A stretch of 64,000 nucleotides of DNA from Nissolia schottii (lineage: Eukaryota > Streptophyta > Magnoliopsida > Fabales > Fabaceae). Below, one piece after another: positions 40,480 through 52,716 of this stretch. The position numbers and the translations under genes are program-made. The notes under the pieces were generated by a model. The model saw only the letters and a program-made list of their open reading frames with translations. It ran no database searches and was not told where the DNA came from. How positions within the stretch are numbered: the first letter of the stretch is position 1; the number at the start of each line of letters is the position of its first letter. The stretch is from the NCBI GenBank assembly GCA_003254905.1, contig QANU01107820.1, forward strand, positions 65,420-129,419, read 5' to 3'.

Positions 40480-41300
40480 TAGTCTCCTTCCCTTTTTCTT
40501 GAACTCCTAGTGATTCTCAGAGGCTCATTGGCCGCAACTCCAAGAGAAACATCTCAAGTCAAATTATCATCACCATACCCCAACTCATCTTTAAGATTAA
40601 GGGACATAGCACCCACATCTCCCACTAACCACTCACTACTTTCATCAATGTCATTTAAGAGAATGCGATCTCAAGCATCAAAGCATTCTTTAAGAGTTTG
40701 ATTGTACTTGACAAAAATCAAATCTCACAACTTTTGAAGCTCAAACTTGCTCCTTTTTGTGGAATGAAACTATCCTATTCATATCATAGATCAAACAAAC
40801 TTGTTAATTTTAAAACCACTAAATGGAAGTATGAATATCCAATTGACACTTGACATTTGCTTACATGCTCAAAAGTGCTCCAATTATGCTCACACCCCGT
40901 TGAACTACAAGTCAGTCTCAACACTATGATTGCAAATTGTTGCAAGTTAGGAGCAGGTGCTCCATACTTCCTCCAACATTCAGATATGATGCAATAATCA
41001 ATTAATTATCATTACTGAAAAGCAAAAGGGAACTAAATTTATATACATAGTTACAAGTTTATTAATTCTTGCCATGAGCCACCTTATCTCTTTGTGACAT
41101 AGTCAATCTTCGTCCAAATATGTCATCAACCCTCTTATACAAATCTATCTCATTAGTCATCTTTTAGGCCTTTTCCAAGTCTAGAATCAACCTATCAATG
41201 GTCTTGTAAAGTCCATCCATTACTTCATAATCACTCTTAGTTCTTAGTGAATTTGGATAGTAGAATTTGTGTTAAGAAAATAGATAGCTGCTTGCAATGG
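40480..41300 (-). pseudogene. hAT transposase C-terminal remnant
   Basis: Minus-strand pieces in order: HPLQAAIYFLNT, EVMDGLYKTIDRLILDLEKA, NEIDLYKRVDDIFGRRLTMS, CWRKYGAPAPNLQQFAIIVL, RLTCSSTGCEHNWSTFEHV, then FL...STIK and SGW*VGDVGAMS. These correspond to the catalytic C-terminal part and dimerisation region of plant hAT transposases (HPLHAAGYFLNP, WW..YG...PNLQKFA, SATGCERNWSxFE). Stops and frameshifts throughout show it is inactive. Confidence 0.8.
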
Positions 41301-42240
41301 ATGATGAAGTTGACATTCTCATCTTCTATCAATGATATTCGCTATATAGATATACCCTATTACAGGGTTTTTCTCATTCTCATTTTTCTCGTTTTGAAAA
41401 TTGCCAAATAGGATGCTAAAATGACACTTAATGTGACACATTAGCAACACCGTAACAAAACTGAACCAAATGATCAATTTGAGTCACGACCTACAATTTT
41501 AAGGACTAAATAGGCTCATTTTGAAATTCAAGGATCAAAGTGATTCACGTTTACACTTTCAAGGACGAAAGTGAACATTTCCCCTATTTGAGTCGTATTC
41601 GTGCCGTATCTGAGTAAAAAATATTTTAAATACTAAATAATTTATAATAATATGGACCCTTAAAAAAATAGCAAATATTAACACATAAAAATATCTTGAA
41701 TATTCTATATATTTTAAAAGGGATTTAGTCATTTAATATCAATAAAAATATTAAGATATTATTATAAATATTTAATTATATAGTGTTTGTATCCTAGTGT
41801 GTCACCACATCACGCATCCGTGCTTCATGGAGTGTAATTCTTGTTTATTTGGACGACTATACTGCCAGTGCGTATATTTAGTCAGTACACTGTACATATA
41901 TATACGTCAATAATATTTTCTGGCAATTATTAACACATGAATTTAAAACGGTGCTCAATTGGATTGCATACATACACAATATAGAACAGCAATTTGCTAG
42001 TACCATAGAAGATGTTAAATTTTCACGAGAAACTTCTCTTCATAACCAAAAATAAATAAAATGCATTGAGCATCTTTAATCAATATTCAAACTGAGGATC
42101 TTTAAACAGTTGATAGAGCAGAGATTCTAATGATTGTGCCAAATAAAATCATCACAAAACTTTGGGAAGAAAAATATCACCTGTTAAATTTAAACAATTT
42201 CTACAAAGCTCAATACATTCAATGACTTCCTCCAATGAAT
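41301..42240. other. Intergenic
   Basis: AT-rich. At 41460-41600, AAGGACTAAATAGG / AAGGATCAAAGTG / AAGGACGAAAGTG repeats are typical of MULE-derived debris. No gene is supported. Confidence 0.4.
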
Positions 42241-42369
42241 CAGCTGATTAAGAGAAGCAACAAGAAACCTTAATTCATGTTCCAGGCAACCACTATGGTA
42301 AAGAGAAGTGATATTGGTGGCAAAAAAACCAGACTAATTGGCCCTAGTAAGGATAATTGAAACTGTAGC

Positions 42370-42732
42370 CTACTTGGAAGGCTTTTCAGAAGATGTAGAA
42401 GCCTTTTCAACCACTTTGGTAGGGTTAGCAGATTCTTCAGCTTCAACAAGCTTACGCAGTCTTTCTTGAAGAGTTCGTACTCTGACCTCAGTCTTGCGAA
42501 GCTTCCTCCATCTATATGCAGTCCATAGACCAAAGCCACCATATACGACAGCATAGGAAGCCCATACGTAAGGGTAAGTTTCTGCATGCTCTTTGATTTT
42601 GAGATACTGTTTTTCCAATGAATCTATCACTCCCCCAGCAGAAGGGCCACTGGCTACTTGTTCCTCGGTTTTCTGGATAGCTGTGGTGGAACTTGTCACT
42701 TGATGGTTTTCATTTTTTTGCCGATTTTCCAT
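42370..42732 (-). CDS. Single-pass membrane protein of unknown function, 120 aa
   Basis: One coding exon on the minus strand, MENRQKNENHQVTSSTTAIQ to SSEKPSK. Residues 1-35 are polar. At about 53-73, YPYVWASYAVVYGGFGLWTA is a likely transmembrane helix, directly followed by the basic stretch YRWRKLRKTEVRVRTLQERL, which reads as a cytosolic/stromal coiled coil (74-101). The tail is Lys/Ser-rich. An intron in the leader is likely: ATTACACAG ends 5 bp before the ATG, and a 5' exon with a GTAAGC donor lies at about 44138-44350 next to a GC-rich promoter. Function unknown. It may correspond to the neighbour At3g03870 in Arabidopsis, but I am unsure. Confidence 0.75.
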   Translation of the reverse strand: MENRQKNENHQVTSSTTAIQKTEEQVASGPSAGGVIDSLEKQYLKIKEHAETYPYVWASYAVVYGGFGLWTAYRWRKLRKTEVRVRTLQERLRKLVEAEESANPTKVVEKASTSSEKPSK

Positions 42733-44137
42733 GCCCTCTGTGTAATATCCCAGTTGGCAATAATTTAAGAAAACTGCATAACCAATGACCTTTTTAAGTA
42801 CCGAATTTTTTCACACAAAAGAGGACAGTTAAATTCAGAGCCTGATACAATAGCATCACAGTATGAGTACACATGCAGAAGAAGAAAAGATTTATACTGC
42901 ACTTGCTAACTAAGAGTCAAACCCCAATGAAGACATCTACCTGTTGATTCATATGAAGCCACATCCAATAAACACCATCAGGATCCAGATGCCCTAAATT
43001 TCAAAAATTTCAGACATGCCCAAATGGTCACAAGTAAATTTTGAGTATGGCGCAACCACATACAAGTTTGTTATATCATTCAACGTGAAGAGACCACCCT
43101 ACTAAAGAGATAGCTGGTCATCAACTATTGAAGAACCATGAAAATCACATGCTTCAAGAAAAAAGCAAGACACTTCATGAGTTTTCAGGCTTTAAAATTG
43201 CAATTTGGTAACAATAGGTGCAAAACCCATTTCCTATTCATCAGCACTTAAAGAATTAACAATAGCTTCAATTTCTTGTAACTTTTTGCCTGTGTGTGAG
43301 TGAGGCTGGCAGACATGACGTAGTAGAAGACAGCATAACAACTCCAGGAAATGAAAACCAGGTCCAAGGTAGTGCTTCGAAAGAGGAAAATTTAACCATA
43401 AGAAATGGCAAGAAAAGCCACATTACCAAAGGGTGTCAACTGTCCATTTGGAACATGGAGTCGAAGAAAGTCAGGGAGGAGAATTGCAAAAGGCCATGTT
43501 CCACCCCAATCAAAGATAAAAACTGCTACGAAATCACCGATATCTTCCATATTATCTTATTCAGAGAAACACGAAAGTGAGAGTAATTTAGAAATTTTAC
43601 AATACTTCCCTCGCAAAATAGTGATATACTAACACTAAATAACTCCCGTAAGGCCAGAACAACTTCTCGAGTGTATAGGTCTTTATGAAGAAGATTTTTT
43701 TGTGTAATTTAAATCTTAAAACCAAATACTGTAATCATCCAAAGCCATGGAAGTTTATATACTGTCGGTTGCTTGACGGGGGAATTATTCATAACCAAAC
43801 CACTGTGCATTTCACCAAAATAGAGAGACTAAAATTCACTCCAAGGAATAAGTGAGATTCAACGACCGAAAAACAAGAAAATCAAAGCTAAATAACAGAT
43901 ATGCATTCATTGAAGATATGCTTCCAACCTCAAACTTGACTTAGCTACAAACCCAAACAAGATCACCAAAATTAAATTTTAAAAAAAAATAAAAATCACA
44001 GGTCACACATCAGTAACACATACAAGTAGAAAACTCGAAAAGAAAAAAGAAAAAAAAGTGTAAAATAAAATAAAAACCTAAACTCAGAAGGAAAAGAAAA
44101 GGGAAAAAAAAGGAAAAACTACATTCAATCTGCTTAC

Positions 44138-44460
44138 AAATATAGACAACGCTCAACTGAGAGGCTGCTTGGCTGAGATTGAAAGAGGAGAGAGAGAGAG
44201 ACCGATGCGGCAAAAGGGAGAGGCGAGGGGATAGCTGAGAACGGAGAAATGAGTCGCTGCTGACTGAGAGGAAGGCGCCGAGCCACGTCAAAGCTGAAAA
44301 GAGATGGCGCCGCTATGGCTGCGAGCGGTGAGTGAAGGAGGGAGGGAGAGAGCGGAGCTGAGGAGATGAGAGGGAGGACCGGCTGGCTGCGCCGCGATAG
44401 GTTGGAGTGTTGATTGGTTGCGGCGCGAGAGGTTGAACGACTAAGCAGTGACTACCGCTT
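44138..44460 (-). promoter_or_regulatory. Leader exon and GC-rich promoter of the 120-aa protein gene
   Basis: A GC-rich island in AT-rich DNA. In minus-strand sense a non-coding exon with pyrimidine-rich CTCTCTCC tracts ends at TATATTT before GTAAGC (44137). Most of it is repeated exactly at 45119-45390. Confidence 0.5.
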
Positions 44461-45103
44461 CTGCCCCCAGAAAGACAAAAAAAAAAAAAAAGTAATAATA
44501 ATAAAAATGAAATGATCCCCAAATAAAATAGGAATGGATCTTCTATGTTGAGTGAATTTTGTTATGGGTGATCAATTGTGTTATCTTTTATCATTAATTT
44601 TATTATTATTTGTATTATGTATTAGATTCATCGTATCAATTAATGATAAGATAATATTTAACAACACATAACAAAAAATTTACTTGAGATAATTCATTTT
44701 TAAATAAAATTAATTGGATGACCTAACAAATCAATTTACAAATTAGCTAACACATTTTGATAAATGACAATTACACTTTACTTTTTATTTTGTGCCTTAA
44801 GATCTCAAGTGTCATTTGCTATACCCAAATCTCTAAAATTTCACATCATCAAATTAGTCCTCCTAAAATTTTTATAGGCTAATTATTGTTACATCTAAAA
44901 TTTCAACTCGGTCATGTTAGTCCCCTAAAATATATTCATCCAAATTACTCTTTGTCAAATCTAAAAGTATGACATGTTAGTTCCTATCAAGATCACATAC
45001 ATAAATGTTAAATAACGTGTCACTGTTAAACCTGTCTCAATTTCACATCATTTGTCCACCTCAAGTAACACATACTCAACATGATGAAATTTCTGTAAAG
45101 ACA
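44191..45103. repeat. Copy 1 of a ~0.9-kb tandem duplication
   Basis: Runs from the AGAGAGAG tract and ACCGATGCGGCAAAAGGGAG to CATGATGAAATTTCTGTAAA. It matches 45105-46025 throughout. The first ~280 bp (promoter/leader island) look identical; the remaining ~600 bp differ at about 13 bases, mostly transitions, plus small indels. Confidence 0.9.
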
Positions 45104-45104
45104 N
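45104..45104. other. Single ambiguous base at duplication junction
   Basis: The only N outside the terminal gap sits exactly between the two repeat copies (AAAGACA-N-AGAGAG), which points to a joined or gap-filled assembly edge. Confidence 0.95.
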
Positions 45105-46025
45105 AGAGAGAGAGAGAGACCGATGCGGCAAAAGGGAGAGGCGAGGGGATAGCTGAGAACGGAGAAATGAGTCGCTGCTGACTGAGAGGAAGGCGCCGAG
45201 CCACGTCAAAGCTGAAAAGAGATGGCGCCGCTATGGCTGCGAGCGGTGAGTGAAGGAGGGAGGGAGAGAGCGGAGCTGAGGAGATGAGAGGGAGGACCGG
45301 CTGGCTGCGCCGCGATAGGTTGGAGTGTTGATTGGTTGCGGCGCGAGAGGTTGAACGACTAAGCAGTGACTACCGCTTCTGCCCCCAGAAAGACAACAAA
45401 AAAAAAAATGGTAATAATAATAAAAATGAAATGATACCCAAATAAAATAGGAATGGATCTTTTATGTTGAGTGAATTTTATTATGGGTGATCAATTGTGT
45501 TATCTTTCATCACTAATTTTATTGTTGTTTGTATTATGTATTAGATTCATCGTATCAATTAATGATGAGATAATATTTAACAACACATAACAAAAAATTT
45601 ACTTGAGATAATTAATTTTTAAATAAAATTAATTGGATAACCTAACAAATCAATTTACAAATTAGCTAACACATTTTGATAAATGACAATTACACTTTAC
45701 TTTTTATTTTGTGCCTTAAGATCTCAAGTGTCATTTGCTATACCCAAATCTCTAAAATTTCACATCATCAAATTAGTCCTCCTAAAATTTTTATAGGCTA
45801 ATTATTGTTACATCTAAAATTTCAACTCGATCATATTAGTCCCCTAAAATATATTCATCCAAATTACTCTTTGTCAAATTTAAAAGTATGACATGTTAGT
45901 TCCTATCAAGATCACATACATAAATGTTAACAAATAACGTGTCACTGTTAAACCTGTCTCAATTTCACATCATTTGTCCACCTCAAGTAACACATACTCA
46001 ACATGATGAAATTTCTGTAAAGACA
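45105..46025. repeat. Copy 2 of the ~0.9-kb tandem duplication
   Basis: Same content as 44191-45103 with the differences noted there. It includes a second complete copy of the promoter/leader island but no second coding exon, so it cannot encode the protein itself. Confidence 0.9.
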
Positions 46026-47029
46026 TATTGGCAACACCAAGCTTTAATACAACGAAGATATGCTGAATATTCATTCTCAGTTTAGGCTAACGCGCCGTAC
46101 TTTTATTCAAACCTCTGACTTGATCTTCATTTGAACTTTCAACTCAATTTACCTTCTTACCATTATGAGGGAGGCCCATGTGCCTTTTTAGTTTCCTTGA
46201 TTAATTTTGGTATAATAAGATGTCCCCAATATTTTTTTTTGAAGAATAATAAAAAAGAAAAATGTTGTTGTTCATGAGAAAGAAAAAATGCTTTCCATAT
46301 TCGGATCCCAAATTAAAATACTATTAAAACCATCAAGGGTTTTGTGTTGGATTTCAAGAACATTGTCACTTGTCTTTTTAGGTCACCTCACCTTCCCACG
46401 TTTGGGCCTTTCTCCCACTTACTCATTACTCCATAAACTTCCTTGAGAAGTTTTAATTTTCTTATTTATTCTCTTTCAAACTCAACTTGTCACTTTGCTT
46501 TCTTTGGCTTTTTTTTTTCCTTTCTACACAAGAATCCTTTGCAACCTCACCTTAAAAATCATTCCTTTCCTTAACCCTACTTCACCTTATGACCATCATC
46601 ATTCATTGTTTTTCCATGGTTTCGCAAGCTCCTGGGACTTCTGAATGTAAGAGAGAAACCTTCCTCTAATAGCTTCTACATTAGTGCCTATTAAGGGAAA
46701 TATTTGAAGGTAGCGCTTGACACATCACCATAATTTCAAGAAATTTGGTCAAGCCAAGTAATGCTTCCATTCTTTGTCTCTGGAAAAACACATGGCTATA
46801 TTAGACCATTCTTAGTTAGGGAAGATGCATCTAAGGTAGCCGTTTTCTTTCCATTTATGTTTCAACAAGAAATCTTAGCTCGCCAACCTGAAATTTCAGC
46901 TTAGCATTTCCATAAATCCAAAGTAATTCTTGGATGGATCGCATAACGAAAAAGAATAGTGGAATAGTGGATTATGGAAAACTTTGGGCATATATAATTT
47001 CCTCTAATTGATCAGATATGACTTAAAAA
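46026..47029. other. Intergenic
   Basis: No gene or clear repeat recognised. Confidence 0.4.
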
Positions 47030-47860
47030 CAGATAGTTATATGATGGGTGTTGCTTATCAATTTTAAAATCCTTTGACCATTACCCTTCAACTTCCCTAT
47101 GGAATAATAAGCCCGACCCTTTTTTGAGGTCGCAACGATCACAAGCTTATTCCCTCTGGGTGAATTAACTACCCCAAACATGGAGCTTTTTGAGAATGAG
47201 TGTGAAATCAATTTTGAGAGCAAGAGCTACGACGACTTCATTAGGAACAACATTGGCGCCACTGATGGCAACCCTATATCATATGTAGAACACATCACTT
47301 TCCTCCAATATTGGCTATGTACACCCCAAACTTGGGTGTGAACTTACGTAGGGAGATCCACCTTAATAGGCTTTCCCATTGTAGACACAATATGACGAAC
47401 TGCCCGCTCATGGTAGTCCCAAAAGATTTCTCACGGGGACAAAATGATGAAGTCCATTCCTTAACAGCAAGATAATTACTAGCAATCATCCATGGGCCGC
47501 CAGTAATCACCCCATCGCGATCCTCTGTAAGGTCAAACATCACAAGGAAGTAATCAAAACCAACATCCACTACTTCATATCCGCCCACCAACTCCCAAGT
47601 GCCCTTTAGATGATGAACCATCGCAAAATAACATAGTTATTTTCATAGGACCTTCACAACCATGGCCTCAAAAAACGGTCCCGAAAGCATAGCATGAGCT
47701 TCCTTAGAAAAGTGAACAGGCAGCGGAGCAATGTCGCCTTGTTTGCCTTATACCACCACAAGTTTCTCCCCATCTAAGGTGTCATCAAGGATGAGTGGTT
47801 TAGGAGTGTTAGTCCCTAACAATTTGTCCCAAAATGAAACTCGCCACTTGTTCTTCTTCT
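47030..47860 (-). pseudogene. LINE ORF1-like DUF4283 remnant
   Basis: Minus-strand translation gives SFWDKLLGTNTPKPLILDDT, HFSKEAHAMLSGPFFEAMVV, HHLKGTWELVGGYEVVDVGF, VMFDLTEDRDGVITGGPWMI, YLAVKEWTSSFCPRE and, after a shift, IVSTMGKPIKVDLPT. This is the DUF4283 domain found at the start of plant L1 LINE ORF1 (GPWxI...YLxVxxWxPxF; IGxPIKVD). Two stops in DKLVVV*GKQ-type positions and at least one frameshift disable it. Weaker ORF1-like sequence (FGVVNSPRGNKLVIVATSKK) continues to about 47030. Confidence 0.8.
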
Positions 47861-48636
47861 GTCCACCAACCCCCCTTATCACCAAAAGCACCCCCACCCA
47901 CGCTTTTCCCCCGGAACACCCTCATCCTCACCGTGTTTCACCTTCCCTCCCCCTTTTTCTCTCTCTAACATCTATCTAACCTCATTATTGACTCATCTCT
48001 ATTTTAATGATATAATTGTGAAATTATTCACTTTACTCTCTAAAATAAAATATTCACTTTAGAAGATCCTTACCCGATAAGTTGAGGGGATCATGATTAT
48101 CATTTTATCTTTACGACAGATTTTTGGTTGATTTTAAGATAATCACATACTAAAATGCTCAGTTTATGTTATGGACTTTGAGACTAATTTTATTTTTTCG
48201 AGAAACCAATGTATCCATCAATGGACTTTTATTGACGAATACTCTCTTCTCTTCAAAAAAAAAAAATATTATCTTCATGTCTTTACTATTCATTAGAGAA
48301 TGGTGGTTGAGACGGTCTTGAAATGATAAGTAAGAATCGGAATTTAACCCTCTCATTTTCATTTAAAAAAAAAGAGAGAAGATTTTAATTCTATTTTTAC
48401 ATAATATTTATTTATTTATTTATTTTACACGGAGGAAGTGCTGATCTAGCCTCTCTTTTTATCCTTTTTTTGTCTAAAGAAATAATTTTATGGGTATCAC
48501 TCAATCGCCTCTCTGACTCAGTCTGAAACAAAAATCTAACTGAAAAATGGCGTTATCTATCTTGTAGTAGCACGAGCAGTGAGTGTAACTAGTAACTGGT
48601 AACTACAGAGCTTCTTCTGCTAATACATAAACGACG
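47861..48636. other. Intergenic and promoter of the J-domain gene
   Basis: AT-rich with A-runs at 48257-48267 and a TTTA-repeat near 48407-48425. The last ~100 bases before 48637 are the probable leader. No TATA box that I would commit to. Confidence 0.4.
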
Positions 48637-51181
48637 ATGCAGTCGCACCTTCTGACGGGACCCATCTCCGTCGCGCCATACGGTAGCGCCACCATGTCGC
48701 ACTCCATCGCCGATTCCAATCCGTTCGTCTCCCCCGGCTCCGGCGCCTCTCCGATCTGGACTAGCCGCCATCGACGGCGGCTCCGGTGGGGTCCATTCGT
48801 CGCGGCATCATCTTCGTCGTCATCAGCAGTCAATGGCGGGGGGCGGAACCTCTACGCTGTGCTCGGCGTCGCTCAGACCGCCACCGCTGCAGAGATCAAA
48901 CGCGCCTTCCGGCTCCTCGCCCGAAAGGTATTAGTTAAATAATGGATTCTGATGAGATTTCTGTCGTTTTTGGTTTGGTGATTTGAAAAGAACATGTGTG
49001 GATTTGGAATAGTGTTTTGAAAATTGATGTTGTTGCTTGATTTGAAACAGTCTTTGTTTGGTTGTAAATTTCTAATTTGTAATATGACATGAATTATGAA
49101 TTGCTAGGTATTCTTTGACTTGTGATGATTCCCAAGTTTTTACCAAAACTTGTGAAAAATTGTTTATTAGTAATAAATAATATTTGTATCTCTTTTGCGT
49201 ATTTGCTATACCTTGTGAAAAATTTAGAATTGGGAATGACATGAATAATCCTTGCTGACATTGAATCTTTTTCTGTGGCAGTATCATATCTTAGGCTTCT
49301 GGCATATTATTTGCTTTGTATTGTTATAAGTTGAAGCTTGCTATTTAAGGCAAAAGAAAGGTTACGAATATTTGACGATTTCTGGTTTGAAGTTTTCCCA
49401 TTTTTCTTTGCCTAGTGGATGTAAGAATAGGAAGAAATGTACACAAAATTGTAGGATTTTTCAGGGCATACACACCTGAGTTTTCTTTTGACAGTTACCC
49501 TCTGCGCTTTATAAGTTTATAGGTATTGTGAATCTTAGCAGACATTTGTCAAAATCTCATTGATTTCTGCTTGAGATTTTGACAAGTGTATGGTTGGAGA
49601 TGGTTAGGAGGATAAGTTGGCCAAAAGTTAGGAGTTTATCCCAAGCATTACTCACTTTCAATATGGGCAGATTAACTCTCGTGCTATTTGCCAAAGGATC
49701 AAAGTTGGAGACGTGAAGGGAGATTTTGCATGTTTATTTTGATTAATTTTGTTCAAAAGTAGAATTCCAACCATAACAAGAGCTCCTTGTTCCCTTATTT
49801 CACCTGAATTAATGAATTGGGATTAGATTTTTCATGTTTCTGATTTACTTCAAACTCATTATGCTCTCTTTTCTCCTATGCTGCATCATATGTTTGCTTG
49901 CAACATGACACATCTAGTCTTTTCATGTTGAATATTTGAAATCTTGTTATTTTAAACCTGAATCTATATTCAAAAAGATGTATCCTTCAACTAGTCATTT
50001 TCCCTAGATGAAGTCTGTAATTTAGCCCTGAGCAAACAACCCGACTCATCTATTATATTGCTGTGAGTGCAGTATCACCCAGATGTTAGCAAAGATTTGC
50101 ATGCTGCTGAACTGTTCAAGAGCATTCGTCATGCTTATGAAGTGAGCGACCATTAGTCAGCTTTTCTTGCTATATAGAATTTATATGCCTCTTAACCATG
50201 GACTAAATTTCATTTTTCCTGGGGTAAGAGAAAATTTTTGCATTACTGTTACTTCACAGTGCTACTGGTTCCACACCTACATTGTTTGTAGGACTGACAA
50301 AAAACTAAAAAAAATCTGCCAGTTACATAGTAAATGGTTTTTGAAAATGTATTTAGAGAAAAAAGACCCATGCACGAGCTAATATTCTTATGCTCTCTGC
50401 TTCAGTTTTCATTTTCAAAATAAGACTACTACGAAGTACAAACAACTTCTTCCTCCAACAAATTTACTGCAACTGTGAATTAGTTTGAAGCATTTTATGT
50501 AGTTCTTGGAATTTCTTCTGCAATATATGGTTTCCTTCTTTGTGCTTATGGAAATCTATTGATGATATCCTTAAACAGGTACTATCCAATCAAGCAACGA
50601 GACTTCGGTATGACAAGGAACTTCAATTTGGTCGCAGGACTTACAGAGACAAATGGAGTTACGGCACTGAATTTGAAGATCAAGTAAGATTCAATAGGTG
50701 GGCCAACCTGAGGAAGAAAATGCATAATGAAAGATATTGGGAGCATTACGATGTCAATGAGGGCTACTACAGCGGTGAAACATATGAGACGGAAGACGAA
50801 AGAAATTTAGATGAAGAGAGGGGTTCTTTTATTGAAGTGCTTAGATCAGCATTCATGTCAATATTTTTGTTCCAGACGTTAGGATCCCGCTTTTCTCTTA
50901 CATTTAGCAGTCTGATGGCATTGCTTGATAAGAAGCTAGACAATGGCTACAAAATTGGTTATGTAATAGCATGGATTTTGGGTGGAAGGGGAGGCATATT
51001 GCTAACATTGTGCCTGTCATTTGCAAGTTGGGTTTGTGGGAAAACCAGCAGTAGTGCAGTGGCACTAGTGATGGTTGCCGTGTGGGTTGGCTCCTACCTT
51101 GCAAGGTACGCTCCACTTCCCCAAGGTGCTCTGTTAACACTTCTCTACATGTCCATTAAGCTACAATCTGATCAATTATGA
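48637..51181 (+). CDS. J-domain (DnaJ-like) membrane protein, probably plastid, 320 aa
   Basis: Three exons, 48637-48927, 50073-50141 and 50579-51181, all GT-AG and phase 0. Residues 1-60 are Ser/Pro/Arg-rich with few acidic residues and include RHRRRLRWGPFVAASSSSSS, a good plastid transit peptide. The J-domain spans about 71-134: NLYAVLGVAQTATAAEIKRA, FRLLARK then YHPDVSKDLHAAELFKSIRH and AYEVLSNQATRLRYDKEL. The HPD triad (residues 99-101), needed to stimulate Hsp70 ATPase, is intact. After an acidic stretch there are two to four hydrophobic segments in the last ~110 residues (for example IGYVIAWILGGRGGILLTLC, ALVMVAVWVGSYLARYA). Role inferred: a membrane-anchored co-chaperone. The first ATG is used. 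Confidence 0.9.
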
Positions 51182-51602
51182 AGACCGAGCCGCTACTAGC
51201 ATTTCTTCTGAATTTATGCATCTGATTATGTTCTTTCGATCGTTGTACATATTCATTCCAGTAAAAATGTAAATAAACGTTGTAAGCTGTTTTCTGATGA
51301 CAAAAATCAAGTGCAAAAAGGTTGATGATTGTTGGAACATGCAAATTTCAATCTTGTCCCAGTTTCTGTGCATGGTTGGCATTGCATTTATAAAGTTCTT
51401 GAGGTTGGTACATAAGGCTTTGGAAAATGAAAATTGATATCATAGCAGAATTATTACAACTCTACAGCAAGTTCCTTGGCCCTTTATCTACTACCTTAAT
51501 AGAAACAAAAGGAACAAGTTGGAAAACAAGAATTTACTAGCGTCAGCAACATCAAAACAAAGTAAGAATCAAGACTGACTTGGGTTTGGGTAGTCCTAAA
51601 AC

Positions 51603-51963
51603 CTAAGAGCTCTTTACTTCCACGTCATCATTCAAGGACCTCAAATTCCTCCAGAGATACTTCCCGCTGGCCATGTCAATGAATACCCAGAATCCATTCT
51701 GAAGCATCTGAAAACCAAGGTAACAATTCTAGTCAGGACAAAAACAGAGAAGACGAAACAAGAAGATCAAGAATGATAGTGAATTGTATCAAGAAGTATC
51801 AAGAAAATGGAATTGAGGGCACCTTTTTGAAACTGAGATGTTCCTTGTTTTTGTGATCATCGCTGGTGAAATCAATCTCTGGAGAGGAATGCACGGTGGT
51901 CCATGCAAAATAAGCAGCCAGCACGGTCGAGAAGAAGATCAAGATGAACCTGAGAGGGCACAT
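51603..51963 (-). CDS. Small signal-anchor protein, 81 aa, unknown function
   Basis: Two minus-strand exons, 51963-51823 and 51707-51603, joined by a GT-AG intron in phase 0. The product starts MCPLRFILIFFSTVLAAYFA with a hydrophobic segment at about 5-22 (signal peptide or membrane anchor). It continues WTTVHSSPEIDF, a polar linker, then LSFKKMLQNGFWVFIDMASG and KYLWRNLRSLNDD, ending VKSS. The aromatic GFWVFIDMASGKYLW motif looks conserved in plants as far as I can recall, but I know no function. Its 3' end faces that of the J-domain gene about 420 bp away. Each exon is short, so simple open-frame scans miss it. Confidence 0.75.
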
Positions 51964-52716
51964 GTCTTGCAAGCAACTAAGAACTGAGTTTTGGAGCAGT
52001 GAAAAGTGAGAAAGGACGAGAGAAAATTGATGACAACCCAGGCAGCCAGTGAAGAAGTGTATGAGAATGTAATTGAGGTTGAGTTGATTTTATATGACAA
52101 GTTCTGCAGTTGTGTTGCCAAATGGAATTAGTAAAATGGAGGAAAGGCGCGTTGCATTGTCTGTCTTTGTGACTTTTTCTTTGGGATCATCATTGTGTGA
52201 ATGTGACCATGAGAACTAGAGATGCTTGCAATGTCAAACGTAATCCTTTTCCTTAGCAAGTTAGCATATTAGACTTTGTCCATTAGAAAATATATATACG
52301 CAATATGTAATGGTGCGTTACATTGTATGGTGAACTGGCCACACTAGTTCGGGAAAATCTTCTAGATCCTCCAAAGTTGACTACATCTAATAGTCCTCAG
52401 CCACGCACTTTGACTTCTTGCGCAGTATTACGAAATTATTTTATTATGTGTGATTTATCTATTATTAACTGAAACACATTATCATTACTAATATATTAAC
52501 ATTCATCAACTCCATTCTTCATTGACATATTACGTGAAAAGAAATCTTATGTGTCATATTAATAAAAAAAGGTCAAAATCATTTAAAATATTAAATATTT
52601 GATTAAAATTATTTAAATAATTTTAGTTAAAATTATTTAAAATAAATATAAAATAAAAAAATTGGTTGATGTTGATTTTTTCCTTTCATAGACACAAAAA
52701 AATTATTTAAATAAAT
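51964..52716. other. Promoter of the 81-aa gene and intergenic
   Basis: Upstream region on the minus strand, then AT-rich intergenic DNA with no gene. Confidence 0.4.

Noticed and set aside
44010..44522. Minus-strand frames of 93 and 69 aa in the duplicated promoter region
   Set aside because: Ser/Leu/Phe-rich translation of leader and promoter; a splice donor interrupts the first, and the composition is not protein-like.
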